A stretch of DNA of 38,036 nt from Clostridia bacterium (lineage in GTDB: Bacteria > Bacillota > Clostridia > UBA1381 > UBA9506): assembly GCA_017629115.1 (NCBI GenBank), contig JAGBXV010000104.1, positions 1-38,036 of the forward strand, in the 5' to 3' direction. Below the pieces are notes generated by a model. That model worked only from the letters and a program-made list of their open reading frames with translations. It was not told the DNA's origin and did not search any database. Below, piece after piece: positions 25,171 through 34,181 of this stretch (its first letter is position 1; each line of letters opens with the position of its first letter). The position numbers were made by a program, and so were the translations under genes.

Positions 25171-26211
25171 ATGAGAAAAATTGTATCTTTACTTTTAGCT
25201 TTTATGCTACTGATATGTACATTGATATTTTCCGGTTGTAACACTGACCCTTCTAAGGTTGTCAGAGTGTTTAACGCATCGGAATATATCGGCGAAGATG
25301 TTATTAAACAATTTGAAAAAGAAACCGGATACAAGGTTGTTTACAGCGAATTTGCTTCAAATGAGGATATGTACACCAAGATAAAAACAACGCCTTATGA
25401 TGTGCTTATCCCTTCAGATTATATGGTTGACAGACTCATCCGCGAAGACCTCGTCCAGCCTTTGGATTTTAACAATATTCCAAATTACAAATATGTGGAC
25501 GAAACATTTAAGAGTCCTTATTACGATCCCGACAATACGTACTCTGTTCCTTATATGTGGTCTACTGTAGGTATTCTTTATGACAGTGCAAAAGTTACAG
25601 AAGAAGTAAACGATATGTCAATAATGTGGAATGACAAATATAAGGGTAAAATCTTTATGCTTGACAGCGTTAGAGATACTTTTGGCATGACTTTGAAAAA
25701 GCTTGGCTACTCTGTTAACACAACAGACGATACCGAACTTGATGAAGCTAAAAGCGAGCTTTTGGTACAGCGTCCTTTGATACTTGGCTATGTTACTGAC
25801 GAGGTAAAGGATAAAATAATTTCCGGCGAAGGTTATATGGGACTTGTTTATTCAGGCGAAGCCGGCAAAGCAATGGCTGAAAAAGATACACTGCGCTACG
25901 CTATTCCTGAAAACGGCACTATTTACTGCGTAGATGCAATGGTTATTCCCAAAAAGGCACAGAACAAAACAGGTGCTGAAAGTTTCATTAACTTTATGCA
26001 CAAGCCTGAAATTGCAGCGCAAAATTCTGAAGAAACATATTATGGTTGCACCAACACAGAAGGCTTGAAGCTTTTGCCCGATGCGATAAAGAACAACAAA
26101 GGGTTATACCCCGATGTTGATATTTTAGAAAAATCCGAGATGCTCAAGAGTGATGATAAAATAAATCAGAAATATCTTGAAATCTGGAATCAGATAATGG
26201 CGGCTAATTAA
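25171..26211 (+). CDS. potD: Polyamine-binding lipoprotein PotD
   Basis: A 346-residue extracellular solute-binding protein anchored to the membrane. The N-terminus MRKIVSLLLAFMLLICTLIF is a signal peptide ending in a lipobox IFSGC with the lipidated cysteine at 23. The mature domain has the PotD features VFNASEYIGEDVIKQFEKET, TPYDVLIPSDYMVDRL, YSVPYMWSTVGILYD, and AIPENGTIYCVDAMVIPK. AAGGGG lies upstream of the ATG. The ligand (putrescine or spermidine) is inferred from family resemblance. Only one base separates it from dusB. Confidence 0.94.
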   Translation: MRKIVSLLLAFMLLICTLIFSGCNTDPSKVVRVFNASEYIGEDVIKQFEKETGYKVVYSEFASNEDMYTKIKTTPYDVLIPSDYMVDRLIREDLVQPLDFNNIPNYKYVDETFKSPYYDPDNTYSVPYMWSTVGILYDSAKVTEEVNDMSIMWNDKYKGKIFMLDSVRDTFGMTLKKLGYSVNTTDDTELDEAKSELLVQRPLILGYVTDEVKDKIISGEGYMGLVYSGEAGKAMAEKDTLRYAIPENGTIYCVDAMVIPKKAQNKTGAESFINFMHKPEIAAQNSEETYYGCTNTEGLKLLPDAIKNNKGLYPDVDILEKSEMLKSDDKINQKYLEIWNQIMAAN

Positions 26212-26212
26212 T

Positions 26213-27154
26213 ATGACCGAATTTTACAGCAATAAAATTTTCCTTGCTCCTATGGCAGGTGTGACAGACCTTGCTTTTCGCACATTATGTAAAGAGCACG
26301 GCGCGGATTTGGTAGTATCGGAAATGGTAAGCTCCCGCGGGCTTCACTATAAAGACAAAAAAACTAACGAGCTTTTGAAGTCAAACGATATTGAGGCTCC
26401 TCTGATTGTTCAACTTTTTGGCAATGAGCCTGAAATTATGGCAGAGGCTGCAAAAATTTTAGAGGATATGGGAGTTAAGTATTTAGATATAAATATGGGC
26501 TGCCCTGCTCCTAAGATCGTAAAAAACGGTGACGGTTGCTCACTTATGCGAAACGAAACTTTAGCAGGTAAGATTTCAGAATCAGTTGTTAAGGCAGTCA
26601 AAATTCCCGTCAGCGTGAAATTTCGAGCCGGCTGGGACAGTGATTCCATAAATGCCGTATCTTTTGCAAAAACTATGGAAAACGCAGGGGTTTCTTGTGT
26701 TACTGTTCACGGTAGAACTAAAGACCAGTTTTATTCCGGTAATGCTGATTACGACATTATAAAACAAGTGCGTGATGCGGTAAAGATTCCTGTTATTGCA
26801 AACGGCGATGTAATCGACGGCAAAACTGCTATAGAAATCCTCGAAAAAACCGGTTGTAACAGCTTGATGGTGGGCAGAGGGTCGTTGGGTAATCCTTTTG
26901 TTTTTGGACAGATAAAAGCAGCTTTTGAGGGTAATGTTATAGTAAATGTTTCCTCTGAACAAAAGCGAAAAGCTCTTTTGCGTCATATTGAGCTTATGGA
27001 AGAATACAAGCCGGAGCACATAGGCGTTCCCGAAATGAGAAAACACTTTGCATGGTATTTGAAAGGTATTCCACACTCAGGAAAATACAAACTGGAAGCA
27101 TTTGCCGCTAAAACCTATATTGAAATGAAAAAAATAGCTATAAAAATATTTTAA
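26213..27154 (+). CDS. dusB: tRNA-dihydrouridine synthase (DusB type)
   Basis: A 313-residue flavin enzyme that reduces uridines in the tRNA D-loop using NADPH. The FMN-binding TIM barrel starts with FLAPMAGVTDLAFRTLCKE; the catalytic cysteine is in NMGCPAPKIVKNGDG, the HGRTKDQFYSG motif and VIANGDVIDGKTA follow, and MVGRGSLGNPFVF closes the barrel. A short helical C-terminal domain follows. It begins one base after potD with no visible separate ribosome site or promoter, so it depends on potD translation. It ends in a terminator that overlaps its stop codon. Confidence 0.95.
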   Translation: MTEFYSNKIFLAPMAGVTDLAFRTLCKEHGADLVVSEMVSSRGLHYKDKKTNELLKSNDIEAPLIVQLFGNEPEIMAEAAKILEDMGVKYLDINMGCPAPKIVKNGDGCSLMRNETLAGKISESVVKAVKIPVSVKFRAGWDSDSINAVSFAKTMENAGVSCVTVHGRTKDQFYSGNADYDIIKQVRDAVKIPVIANGDVIDGKTAIEILEKTGCNSLMVGRGSLGNPFVFGQIKAAFEGNVIVNVSSEQKRKALLRHIELMEEYKPEHIGVPEMRKHFAWYLKGIPHSGKYKLEAFAAKTYIEMKKIAIKIF

Positions 27155-27186
27155 AAAAATACACTCCATGCGGAGTGTATTTTTTT
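27153..27186. terminator. Bidirectional terminator overlapping both stop codons
   Basis: ACACTCC (27161-27167) pairs with GGAGTGT (27172-27178), extended by seven or more A-T pairs on each side, loop ATGC. It has a T-run on both strands. The stem includes the last bases of the dusB stop (27152-27154) and of the aroK stop (27185-27187). Confidence 0.93.
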
Positions 27187-27700
27187 AGTTCAAGATAAGG
27201 GCAGAATTGATTGCTTCGTATACATTGTTAACGCATTCTTGAAATTCTCCGCTGTTCAACACGCATATATCTGCATATTTTAGGTACAATGGATGACGCT
27301 TTTCATACATTTCGTACAGTTTTTCAGGATTTGACTTTAAAAGCGGTCTTTTTTCGGCATTAAGTGTTGAAAGAATATTATCAACAGTTCGATTTATGTA
27401 TACTACCGTGCCTGTTTTCTTTAAATAAACCATATTTTCTTGCCTTAATACTACTCCACCCCCTGTGGAAATAATGGTGTTTTCGTAATTTTCAGCCAAA
27501 TATTTTGCCGTTTCGCTTTCCAAATTTCTGAAATATTCTTCGCCATGTTCTGCGAAAATCTCCGAAACAGACTTGTTGTACTTTTTTTCGATATACGCAT
27601 CCATATCCACAAAAGCCATTTTTAACTTATACGAAAGAGCTAGACCGATTGTTGTCTTGCCTGCACCGGACATGCCGATTAAAATAATATTTTTATTCAT
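27185..27700 (-). CDS. aroK: Shikimate kinase
   Basis: A 171-residue kinase converting shikimate to shikimate 3-phosphate with ATP, the fifth step of aromatic biosynthesis. The P-loop is GMSGAGKTTIG (residues 8-18), the shikimate-binding Asp is in FVDMDAYIEK, and SEIFAEHGEEYFRNLE, ISTGGGVVLR and RPLLKS (lid) follow. Length is typical. It starts nine bases after the chorismate mutase stop and is the last gene of the pheST-aro operon. Confidence 0.97.
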   Translation of the reverse strand: MNKNIILIGMSGAGKTTIGLALSYKLKMAFVDMDAYIEKKYNKSVSEIFAEHGEEYFRNLESETAKYLAENYENTIISTGGGVVLRQENMVYLKKTGTVVYINRTVDNILSTLNAEKRPLLKSNPEKLYEMYEKRHPLYLKYADICVLNSGEFQECVNNVYEAINSALILN

Positions 27701-27709
27701 AATGTGCCT

Positions 27710-27967
27710 CTATTTTTTGCTTTGAAGTTTCTTTGAAACATTCATCAAACTCTCGAGAAATTCCGATGTGTACTCTTTGTATTCAGAGTTTTTAGTAAGC
27801 ATTACTCTATTTTCCAAAATTTCTTTTTCGCGCGCAGTGTCGAGTATTTCTAAGTTGTTTTCTTTTTTGTACTCACCCACACACCTTGCAACATCCATAC
27901 GCTTTTCAAAAAGTTTTATCAGCTTTTTATCGATTTTGTCAATCTTTTTTCTGTATTTTTTAAGCAT
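27710..27967 (-). CDS. aroQ: Chorismate mutase (AroQ type, monofunctional)
   Basis: An 85-residue all-helical protein that converts chorismate to prephenate. It shows the AroQ pattern: an N-terminal helix with IDKIDKKLIKLFEKRMDVA, then VGEYKKENN and LDTAREKEIL with the expected Arg, Lys and Glu positions of the active site. No prephenate dehydratase or dehydrogenase domain is fused. It overlaps the end of aroC by 8 bp, so its translation is probably coupled. The very high Lys content is notable, but the length matches single-domain AroQ enzymes. Confidence 0.88.
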   Translation of the reverse strand: MLKKYRKKIDKIDKKLIKLFEKRMDVARCVGEYKKENNLEILDTAREKEILENRVMLTKNSEYKEYTSEFLESLMNVSKKLQSKK

Positions 27968-29045
27968 AAGTTTTAGCCTCCAGAATTAAATCCAGGACAG
28001 TAATAGCCAAAGCTGCCTCAACAACAGGAACAGCTCGCTGGACAATACAAGGGTCGTGTCTTCCTTGAATCTTCAACTTTACATTTTTCTTTGTGTTAAT
28101 GTTAACTGTTTCCTGCTCACGACCTATAGAGGGCGTGGGTTTGATTGTTGCTGTAAGTACAATGGGCATACCGTTAGTAATGCCGCCATTTATGCCACCG
28201 TTGTTATTTGTTTTGGTTTTTATGGTATCGTTTTCAACTACAAAACTGTCGTTTGCCTGACTTCCTAAAAGCTCACTAAACTCTGTGCCTATGCCAAACT
28301 CCACTGCTTTAACAGCAGGAATCGAGAAAAGCATAGAGGAAATTCTGCTTTCAACAGATTCAAAGAAAGGCGAACCAACACCACCGGGAACTCCACTAAC
28401 AATTGCCTCAATACTTCCGCCAATAGAATCTGCATCACTGCGGGCGGCAAGGATTTCTTCCTCGGCTGATTTTGCTTTATCTTTGTTGATAAACGGCAAT
28501 GTTTCCCATTTTAAGTTCTTAAGTGCATCAATATCAGGATTTGCTATATCAATACAGTCATCATATACTTTACCGATATTTTTGATATGAGCAAAAATAT
28601 CAATATTCTCTTTTTTTAGTATCTGTTTAGCAATTGCACCCGCAAATACAACAGGTGCTGTTAATCTTCCAGAAAAATGACCACCTCCGCGATAATCTTC
28701 GCATCCGTTGTAACGAAGTTTTCCGCTGTAGTCTGCGTGTGACGGACGCAAAATCTCAGGAGTATAGTCTTTTGAACGGGTATTCGTATTGCGAATCACA
28801 GCACAAATAGGCGTACCTGTGGTTTTTCCTTTGAATATGCCGCTAAGTATCTCAGGAGCATCACTTTCAGCTCTTGGGGTAGAAAATGCGTTTTTTCCGG
28901 GAGCACGGCGTCCCATTTCGAACATGATTTCATTCATATCAAGCTCAACACCAGATGGTACACCGTCAATAACCACACCGATTGCCTCAGAGTGAGATTC
29001 ACCAAACAAGCTTATTCTAAAAAGTTTACCGTAACTATTCGCCAT
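27960..29045 (-). CDS. aroC: Chorismate synthase
   Basis: A 361-residue FMN-dependent lyase that makes chorismate from EPSP. Family signatures: FGESHSEAIGVVIDG near the N-terminus, GRRAPGKN, the DYRGGGHFSGRLTAP motif and the C-terminal GRHDPCIVQRAVPVVEA. Its start overlaps the 3' end of aroA by 11 bp and its end overlaps the chorismate mutase gene by 8 bp, indicating coupled translation. Confidence 0.97.
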   Translation of the reverse strand: MANSYGKLFRISLFGESHSEAIGVVIDGVPSGVELDMNEIMFEMGRRAPGKNAFSTPRAESDAPEILSGIFKGKTTGTPICAVIRNTNTRSKDYTPEILRPSHADYSGKLRYNGCEDYRGGGHFSGRLTAPVVFAGAIAKQILKKENIDIFAHIKNIGKVYDDCIDIANPDIDALKNLKWETLPFINKDKAKSAEEEILAARSDADSIGGSIEAIVSGVPGGVGSPFFESVESRISSMLFSIPAVKAVEFGIGTEFSELLGSQANDSFVVENDTIKTKTNNNGGINGGITNGMPIVLTATIKPTPSIGREQETVNINTKKNVKLKIQGRHDPCIVQRAVPVVEAALAITVLDLILEAKTYA

Positions 29046-30267
29046 TTTCTATGTTCCCTCCTAACTCGCCGTATCTGTCCCAAAAATCAGCATAAGATTT
29101 TTTTACACTGTCTGCACCTGTAATAATTACATCGCCATCAGAAACAGTCGCCGCAATCGCTAATGACATAGCAATTCTGTGGTCATTGTAGCTGTCAACT
29201 GTTCCGCCATGCAATTGAGTTTTTCCGTATATTGTAATTGAGTCTTCGTACTCGTAAATCTTTGCTCCCAATTTAGATAGCTCCTGAGTTACAGCTGCTA
29301 ATCTGTCGCTTTCTTTTATCCTTAGGCGTGCAGCACCTACAATATGCGTTATTCCCTCTGTTTGAGTGGCTAAAACTGCCATTATGGGCACCAAGTCGGG
29401 TATCTGGCTCACATCAATGGTACGCACATCTTTTTGGGTTTTCATGGTTTCAATAACATCAAGGATAGCTTTATCACCTTGTGAAGATTTTTCTGATAGA
29501 CCTTCAACTGAAATATCGTTTCCAATGGCATTAGCCACATAGAAAAACGCCGCCTGAGAATAGTCCCCCTCTACTCTGTAGTTACAGGGTTTATATTCCT
29601 GATTTCCTTTTATGTAATAGTGTCTTAAATCATCGGACGCTTTAATTTCAACTCCAAAATGCGACAGAGTTTCCAGAGTCATATTTATATATCCTGCCGA
29701 CTCTAAAGGTGTTGTTATGACAATTTCGCTGTCTGAGGATAGCATAGGCAATGCAAATAACAACCCTGTTATGTATTGGGAACTGACATTGCCCGAAAGT
29801 TCGTATACTCCACCTGTGAGTTTTCCGCAAAATTCTATTCTGTCGTCTTCTTTTTTATAGAATATTCCTTGCTGGTCAAATATTTTATAATAATCATCTA
29901 AAGGGCGCTCTAAAAGTCTGCCGCGACCTGTCACGCAGAAGTCACCACCAATAGCTAACGCTATAGGAATAATAAAGCGCAAGGTGGAACCTGATTCGTT
30001 ACAATCGAGCAAAACACCGTTAAGTTCTTGACCTTTACACAATCCATCAATCATAACTGTGGTATCGTCTTTTGTTATTTTTGCTCCAAGACATTCCGCA
30101 GCTGACAATGTGGCTAAAATATCCTGACTATATGAAATATTTGAAATTTCCGATACTCCCGAGGAAAGCGCCGCGCATAAAACAGCGCGGTGTGCCGCAC
30201 TTTTTGATGGCGGCACACACACTTTGCCTGTCAACTTTTCGGGAGTGATTTTTACTGTTTTATACAT
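29035..30267 (-). CDS. aroA: 3-phosphoshikimate 1-carboxyvinyltransferase (EPSP synthase)
   Basis: A 410-residue enzyme joining shikimate 3-phosphate with phosphoenolpyruvate. Motifs: PPSKSAAHRAVLCAAL (phosphate binding), CNESGSTLRFIIPIAL, KESDRLAAVTQEL and SYNDHRIAMSLAIAA. It is slightly shorter than the usual 425-430 residues but no motif is lost. The first-glycine region reads ESGSTLRF; whether this is a class I or class II (glyphosate-tolerant) enzyme cannot be decided by eye. GGTGA lies six bases before the ATG, 11 bp after pheT. Confidence 0.96.
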   Translation of the reverse strand: MYKTVKITPEKLTGKVCVPPSKSAAHRAVLCAALSSGVSEISNISYSQDILATLSAAECLGAKITKDDTTVMIDGLCKGQELNGVLLDCNESGSTLRFIIPIALAIGGDFCVTGRGRLLERPLDDYYKIFDQQGIFYKKEDDRIEFCGKLTGGVYELSGNVSSQYITGLLFALPMLSSDSEIVITTPLESAGYINMTLETLSHFGVEIKASDDLRHYYIKGNQEYKPCNYRVEGDYSQAAFFYVANAIGNDISVEGLSEKSSQGDKAILDVIETMKTQKDVRTIDVSQIPDLVPIMAVLATQTEGITHIVGAARLRIKESDRLAAVTQELSKLGAKIYEYEDSITIYGKTQLHGGTVDSYNDHRIAMSLAIAATVSDGDVIITGADSVKKSYADFWDRYGELGGNIENGE

Positions 30268-30278
30268 TAAATCACCAG

Positions 30279-32651
30279 TTATCTTAATGTTACATCAAGT
30301 TTTGCCGAAAGTTCTTTTAAGATACTTTCGATTATGGGGTTAACATCATCGTCTGTTAATGTTTTATTTTCGTCACGCAATACCAATGAGTAAGCCATTG
30401 ATTTTTTGTTTTCGGGAATCTGATTGCCCTTATAAACATCAAATAATGTAAGGCTTTCAAAGATATTACCTGCCTTTTTCTTGATGATGCTTTCAATCTG
30501 CGCGGCTAATACACCCTCATCAGCAATTAAGGCTAAATCACGCTGAGATGCAGGATACTTGGGTAGCTTTTTGTATGTTTTTTCTGTTTTTGCTAACATA
30601 AGCATATCTTCAAAATCAATCTCAGCCACATAAACATCACTTGATACACCATAGTTTTCTGACACCTCGGGGTGAATCTGACCGATGACGCCGATTGTTC
30701 TTCCGCCGGCAACTAAATTTGCACATCTGCCGGGGTGGAATGTTGTATTTTCTTTTTCGGGTTCAAATGAGCGTTTAGCTATACCTAAATCATCAAGCAT
30801 AACCTCAACTACACCCTTTAAATCAAAGTAGTCGCAATTGCCATACATTCCGATTGTTACTACTCTTCTTTCCTCAGGTAAGTCTTCACCTTCTTTGGGG
30901 ATGTAGATTTTACCAAGCTCAAAGAGTCTTACATTTTCAGCCTTAAAGTTTTCATTTCTTGCAACAACTTCCATCATAGAAGCAATCGCTGTTGTTCTCA
31001 TAATTGAGTTTTCAACGCCTAAGGGGTTTGTGATAACTACTGCATTTCGTTTCGCACTATCCGCCGGCATATTAAGTCTGTCAAATATATTGGGGTTTGT
31101 GAAACTAAACACCAATGTTTCGTAAAGACCGCATCCAACTAAAGTGTTCTTTACTCTGTCTTCAATCTGCTGGCCATATGTTTTAATACCTACTGTTGTG
31201 TCCCCGTCCATAAGGGTTGAGGGAATTTTGTCGTAGCCATACATACGAACAACTTCCTCTGCTATATCATTAAAGCAAAGTACATCGGGACGGAATGTGG
31301 GAACGCAGATTTCATCGCCGTCTACTGTAAAACCTAAATCTGTCAATGTTTTTACCATTTCGTCTGTAGGAACATTAAAACCAATAAATTCATTGATTCT
31401 TTCAGGTTCAAACTTAATTGTCACCTTTTCAGGCTTTGTGCCGTAAACATCAATAATTCCATCTACTACCTCACCGCAACCAAGCTCTTCAACAAGTTCA
31501 CACGCACGCATAACTGCAGGGTATGTGTTTTCTGTGTCAAGTCCCTTTTCAAATCTTGATGAGCTTTCTGTACGAAGACCTAATTTTTTAGCTGTAATAC
31601 GAACAGAAGAACCCAAAAAGGTAGCTGATTCAAATAAAACTGTCTTTGTGTCTTCTCTTACTTCAGAGTTAAGACCACCCATAACACCTGCTACTGCAAC
31701 TGGCTTTTTGCCGTCGCAAATCATAAGCATAGAGCTGTCAAGTGTATGTTCTTCGCCGTCCAATGTCGTCATCGGTTCGCCGTCACGCGCTCTTCTTACA
31801 TTGATTTCATTACCCTCAAGGTATGACATATCAAAAGCGTGCATAGGCTGACCATACTCAAGCAAGATGTAGTTTGTAATATCTACGATGTTATTGATAG
31901 AGCGGATACCACAAGACTTTAGTCTTTTTACCATCCAGGCAGGCGAAGGGCCTATCTTAACATTCTTAACCATTTTAGCTGTATAACGCTTACAAAGTGT
32001 GGGTTCATCCACAGTAATTCTCATATAGTTGTTGATGTCGTCACCCGAGCCCTTTACAACGGGAGTTTTTACATTAAAAGGTCTGTTAAATGTTACTGCT
32101 GTTTCTCTGGCTAAACCAATCACACTAAAGCAATCAGGTCTGTTTGAAGTAATTTCAAACTCAACAACAGGGTTATCAAGACCAAAAACTTCCTTTATGT
32201 CTTTTCCTAAAGGTAGACCATCTTCTAATATTAAGATACCGTATTCTGCATCAGGGAAATCTTCTTTTGTCATACCAATTTCTTCATAGGAACAAAGCAT
32301 ACCGTTTGATTCTACGCCACGGAGCTTGCCTTTTTTGATTTTTGTTCCGTCAGGAAGTAATGCACCGTCTTTTGCTACTGGTACTGTCTGTCCAGGCTTT
32401 ACATTATCCGCACCCGTTACAATTTGTAAGGTTTCTGTACCTACATCAAGCATACAAACCTTTAATTTGTCTGCATCAGGATGCTTTTCTACTGATAAAA
32501 TCTTACCTGTAACAATATTCTGTATTTTGTCGCCTATGTTTTCTATGCCCTCAACTTTGGAACCGGACATAGTAAGAGCGTGATTGTAACATTCTGGTGT
32601 AATGCCCGACATATCTGTATAATCAGAAAGCCAACTTAATGGTAATTTCAT
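30279..32651 (-). CDS. pheT: Phenylalanyl-tRNA synthetase beta subunit
   Basis: A 790-residue subunit of the alpha2-beta2 enzyme. It contains the N-terminal tRNA-binding OB fold (about 40-150; VEKHPDADKLKVCMLDVG), the B3/B4 editing domain (about 205-380; YGQPMHAFD), B5 (about 400-470), the class II-like core, and the C-terminal FDX-ACB anticodon-binding domain (about 700-790; YPASQRDLALIAD). The length is normal. It lies 22 bp after pheS and 11 bp before aroA. Confidence 0.97.
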   Translation of the reverse strand: MKLPLSWLSDYTDMSGITPECYNHALTMSGSKVEGIENIGDKIQNIVTGKILSVEKHPDADKLKVCMLDVGTETLQIVTGADNVKPGQTVPVAKDGALLPDGTKIKKGKLRGVESNGMLCSYEEIGMTKEDFPDAEYGILILEDGLPLGKDIKEVFGLDNPVVEFEITSNRPDCFSVIGLARETAVTFNRPFNVKTPVVKGSGDDINNYMRITVDEPTLCKRYTAKMVKNVKIGPSPAWMVKRLKSCGIRSINNIVDITNYILLEYGQPMHAFDMSYLEGNEINVRRARDGEPMTTLDGEEHTLDSSMLMICDGKKPVAVAGVMGGLNSEVREDTKTVLFESATFLGSSVRITAKKLGLRTESSSRFEKGLDTENTYPAVMRACELVEELGCGEVVDGIIDVYGTKPEKVTIKFEPERINEFIGFNVPTDEMVKTLTDLGFTVDGDEICVPTFRPDVLCFNDIAEEVVRMYGYDKIPSTLMDGDTTVGIKTYGQQIEDRVKNTLVGCGLYETLVFSFTNPNIFDRLNMPADSAKRNAVVITNPLGVENSIMRTTAIASMMEVVARNENFKAENVRLFELGKIYIPKEGEDLPEERRVVTIGMYGNCDYFDLKGVVEVMLDDLGIAKRSFEPEKENTTFHPGRCANLVAGGRTIGVIGQIHPEVSENYGVSSDVYVAEIDFEDMLMLAKTEKTYKKLPKYPASQRDLALIADEGVLAAQIESIIKKKAGNIFESLTLFDVYKGNQIPENKKSMAYSLVLRDENKTLTDDDVNPIIESILKELSAKLDVTLR

Positions 32652-32673
32652 TTTTCTAACCTCTCTTCCTCAA

Positions 32674-33693
32674 TTAAAACTGCTTTAAGAATCTTACATC
32701 GTTTTCGTATAGGTGTCTCATATCGTCAATGTTCATTCTTCTCATAACGATACGCTCAAGTCCCAAACCAAATGCAAAACCGCTGTATTCATCGGGGTCA
32801 ATATTACAGCGTCTTAATACATCAGGATGTACCATACCTGCACCTAAGATTTCTATAAAGCCTTCGCCTTTACATACTCGGCAACCTTTGCCTCCGCATA
32901 CGAAGCAGGATACATCTACTTCTGCACTGGGCTCTGTAAAAGGGAAATGGTGAGGACGAAGTCTGATTTTCGCATCCTGACCATATAAGGATTTAATAAA
33001 CTGCTCAAGTGTACCTTTTAAGTCTGCCATTGTGATACCCTTATCAACAACAAGACCCTCAATCTGGTGGAAAACAGGAGAATGTGTTGCGTCTACTGCA
33101 TCACTTCTGTAAACACGACCAGGTGCAATGATTCTGATAGGAGGCTTAGCTTTCTCCATAACACGAATCTGCATAGGAGATGTCTGTGTACGAAGCACAA
33201 CATTATCGCTTACATAGAATGTATCCTGTGTATCACGGGCAGGATGTTCTTTGGGAATATTTAATGCCTCAAAATTATAGTAATCAAGCTCAACATCAGG
33301 ACCTTCTGCAATAGAAAATCCCATACCCAAAAAGATATTCTTAACTTCGTCTAAAACCTTTGTAATAGGATGAAGTCCGCCTATTTCGGGCTTTTTGCCT
33401 GCCATTGTTACATCTATAACTTCCTTTGCAAGCTTTTCTTCACGGGCTTTTGCCAAAAGTACTGTTTTTCTTTCTGACAACGCACTCTCAATTGCCTCGC
33501 GCACTTCGTTTGCCAATGCGCCTATAATCGGACGCTCCTCCGCTGATAAGGCTCCCATCTGACGGAGTACCTGTGTAAGCTCACCTTTTTTACCAAGGAC
33601 ACTTACCCTTACATCTTCGAGTTCCTGCAAGGATGTTAAAGATACTAACTTTTCTTCTGCTGACTTTCTGATTGCCAACAACTGTTCTTTCAT
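32674..33693 (-). CDS. pheS: Phenylalanyl-tRNA synthetase alpha subunit
   Basis: A 339-residue catalytic subunit. An N-terminal coiled coil (1-85) precedes the class II core: [30 protein letters not shown] and the motif-2 segment [17 protein letters not shown], with motif 3 in [15 protein letters not shown] cysteine-rich [17 protein letters not shown], common in the family, is present. The ATG at 33693 has an AGAAAGG site. A long leader with a T-box lies upstream. Confidence 0.97.
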   Translation of the reverse strand: MKEQLLAIRKSAEEKLVSLTSLQELEDVRVSVLGKKGELTQVLRQMGALSAEERPIIGALANEVREAIESALSERKTVLLAKAREEKLAKEVIDVTMAGKKPEIGGLHPITKVLDEVKNIFLGMGFSIAEGPDVELDYYNFEALNIPKEHPARDTQDTFYVSDNVVLRTQTSPMQIRVMEKAKPPIRIIAPGRVYRSDAVDATHSPVFHQIEGLVVDKGITMADLKGTLEQFIKSLYGQDAKIRLRPHHFPFTEPSAEVDVSCFVCGGKGCRVCKGEGFIEILGAGMVHPDVLRRCNIDPDEYSGFAFGLGLERIVMRRMNIDDMRHLYENDVRFLKQF

Positions 33694-33709
33694 AATAATT
33701 TACCTTTCT

Positions 33710-33740
33710 GCTCACCGAGTATTTCTGTCCGGTTGTGAGC
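33710..33740 (-). promoter_or_regulatory. Hairpin just upstream of the pheS ribosome site
   Basis: On the - strand GCTCAC (33735-33740) pairs with GTGAGC (33710-33715), a 6-bp stem directly followed by the AGAAAGG ribosome site. It mirrors the hairpin-site arrangement upstream of pnp. Function unknown. Confidence 0.35.
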
Positions 33741-33766
33741 CTTACCTGACAGCTTTACGGGACAAT

Positions 33767-33801
33767 AAAAAAAGTTGCCTGTCCCGCAAGGGACGGACAA
33801 C
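33767..33801 (-). terminator. T-box-controlled terminator
   Basis: On the - strand GTTGTCCGTCCC pairs with GGGACAGGCAAC (33774-33801; one C-A mismatch and one G-U pair) with loop TTGC, followed by seven T residues (33767-33773). It is the terminator alternative to the T-box antiterminator. Confidence 0.9.
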
Positions 33802-34034
33802 TAAAATAATCCGCGGTACCACCCAAATTCTCACAAAAACCGTGAGCGCTCTTTTTGTGCCTTACGGGCACTACTCGCCATACTCTACTGTTGTTTCAAG
33901 TACAGAACTCCGAAGTGAAATTTCACCTTACGCCTTAACCGAATTTCCTTACAGCCCACCGAGAAATTCTCTCTATGTGGTGTTTGCGGGGTTACTTTGC
34001 TTCATCATAGTCTTTAAAATATTCATTTTGGTTT

Positions 34035-34063
34035 ATTTTAGCACATTTTTTTATATTTTTCAA
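34035..34063 (-). promoter_or_regulatory. Promoter of the T-box/pheST-aro operon
   Basis: On the - strand: -35 TTGAAA (34058-34063), 17-bp spacer, -10 TAAAAT (34035-34040). It places the start near 34028, giving a leader of about 335 bases. Confidence 0.7.
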
Positions 34064-34119
34064 GTAGTATTTTTAATTTTCTTTATTAAAAAGTTTTTAG
34101 TAAAATTTCCATTTTTCTG

Positions 34120-34148
34120 TTGACTTAAGGCGAATAAAAATATATAAT
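34120..34148 (+). promoter_or_regulatory. Promoter of secDF
   Basis: -35 TTGACT (34120-34125), 17-bp spacer, -10 TATAAT (34143-34148). A strong vegetative promoter 33 bp ahead of the secD ATG, divergent from the pheS leader promoter. Confidence 0.8.
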
Positions 34149-34181
34149 ATATCTATGCGATTTTATAAAGGAGGAAGACAA

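Larger units (their letters stand above)
33694..34028 (-). ncRNA. T-box riboswitch leader, probably phenylalanine-specific
   Basis: On the - strand the leader contains the canonical T-box sequence GGGTGGTACCGCGGA (33810-33824), which pairs with the uncharged tRNA 3' end. Upstream are stem I features (AGAGAG, then GGTGGGCTGTAAGG), stem II/pseudoknot features (AGTA, and a GTGCC/GGCAC hairpin at about 33856-33870) and stem III (CTCAC/GTGAG, 33829-33845). Candidate UUC specifier codons for Phe lie at 33912-33914 and 33905-33907. Uncharged tRNA-Phe would stabilise an antiterminator and permit transcription. The pheS context supports Phe; the exact specifier is not proved. Confidence 0.92.

Noticed and set aside
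33842-34123. 93-residue + strand frame across the pheS leader
   Set aside because: It lies over the T-box leader and promoter of the - strand operon, and its hydrophobic end is simply T-rich intergenic DNA.
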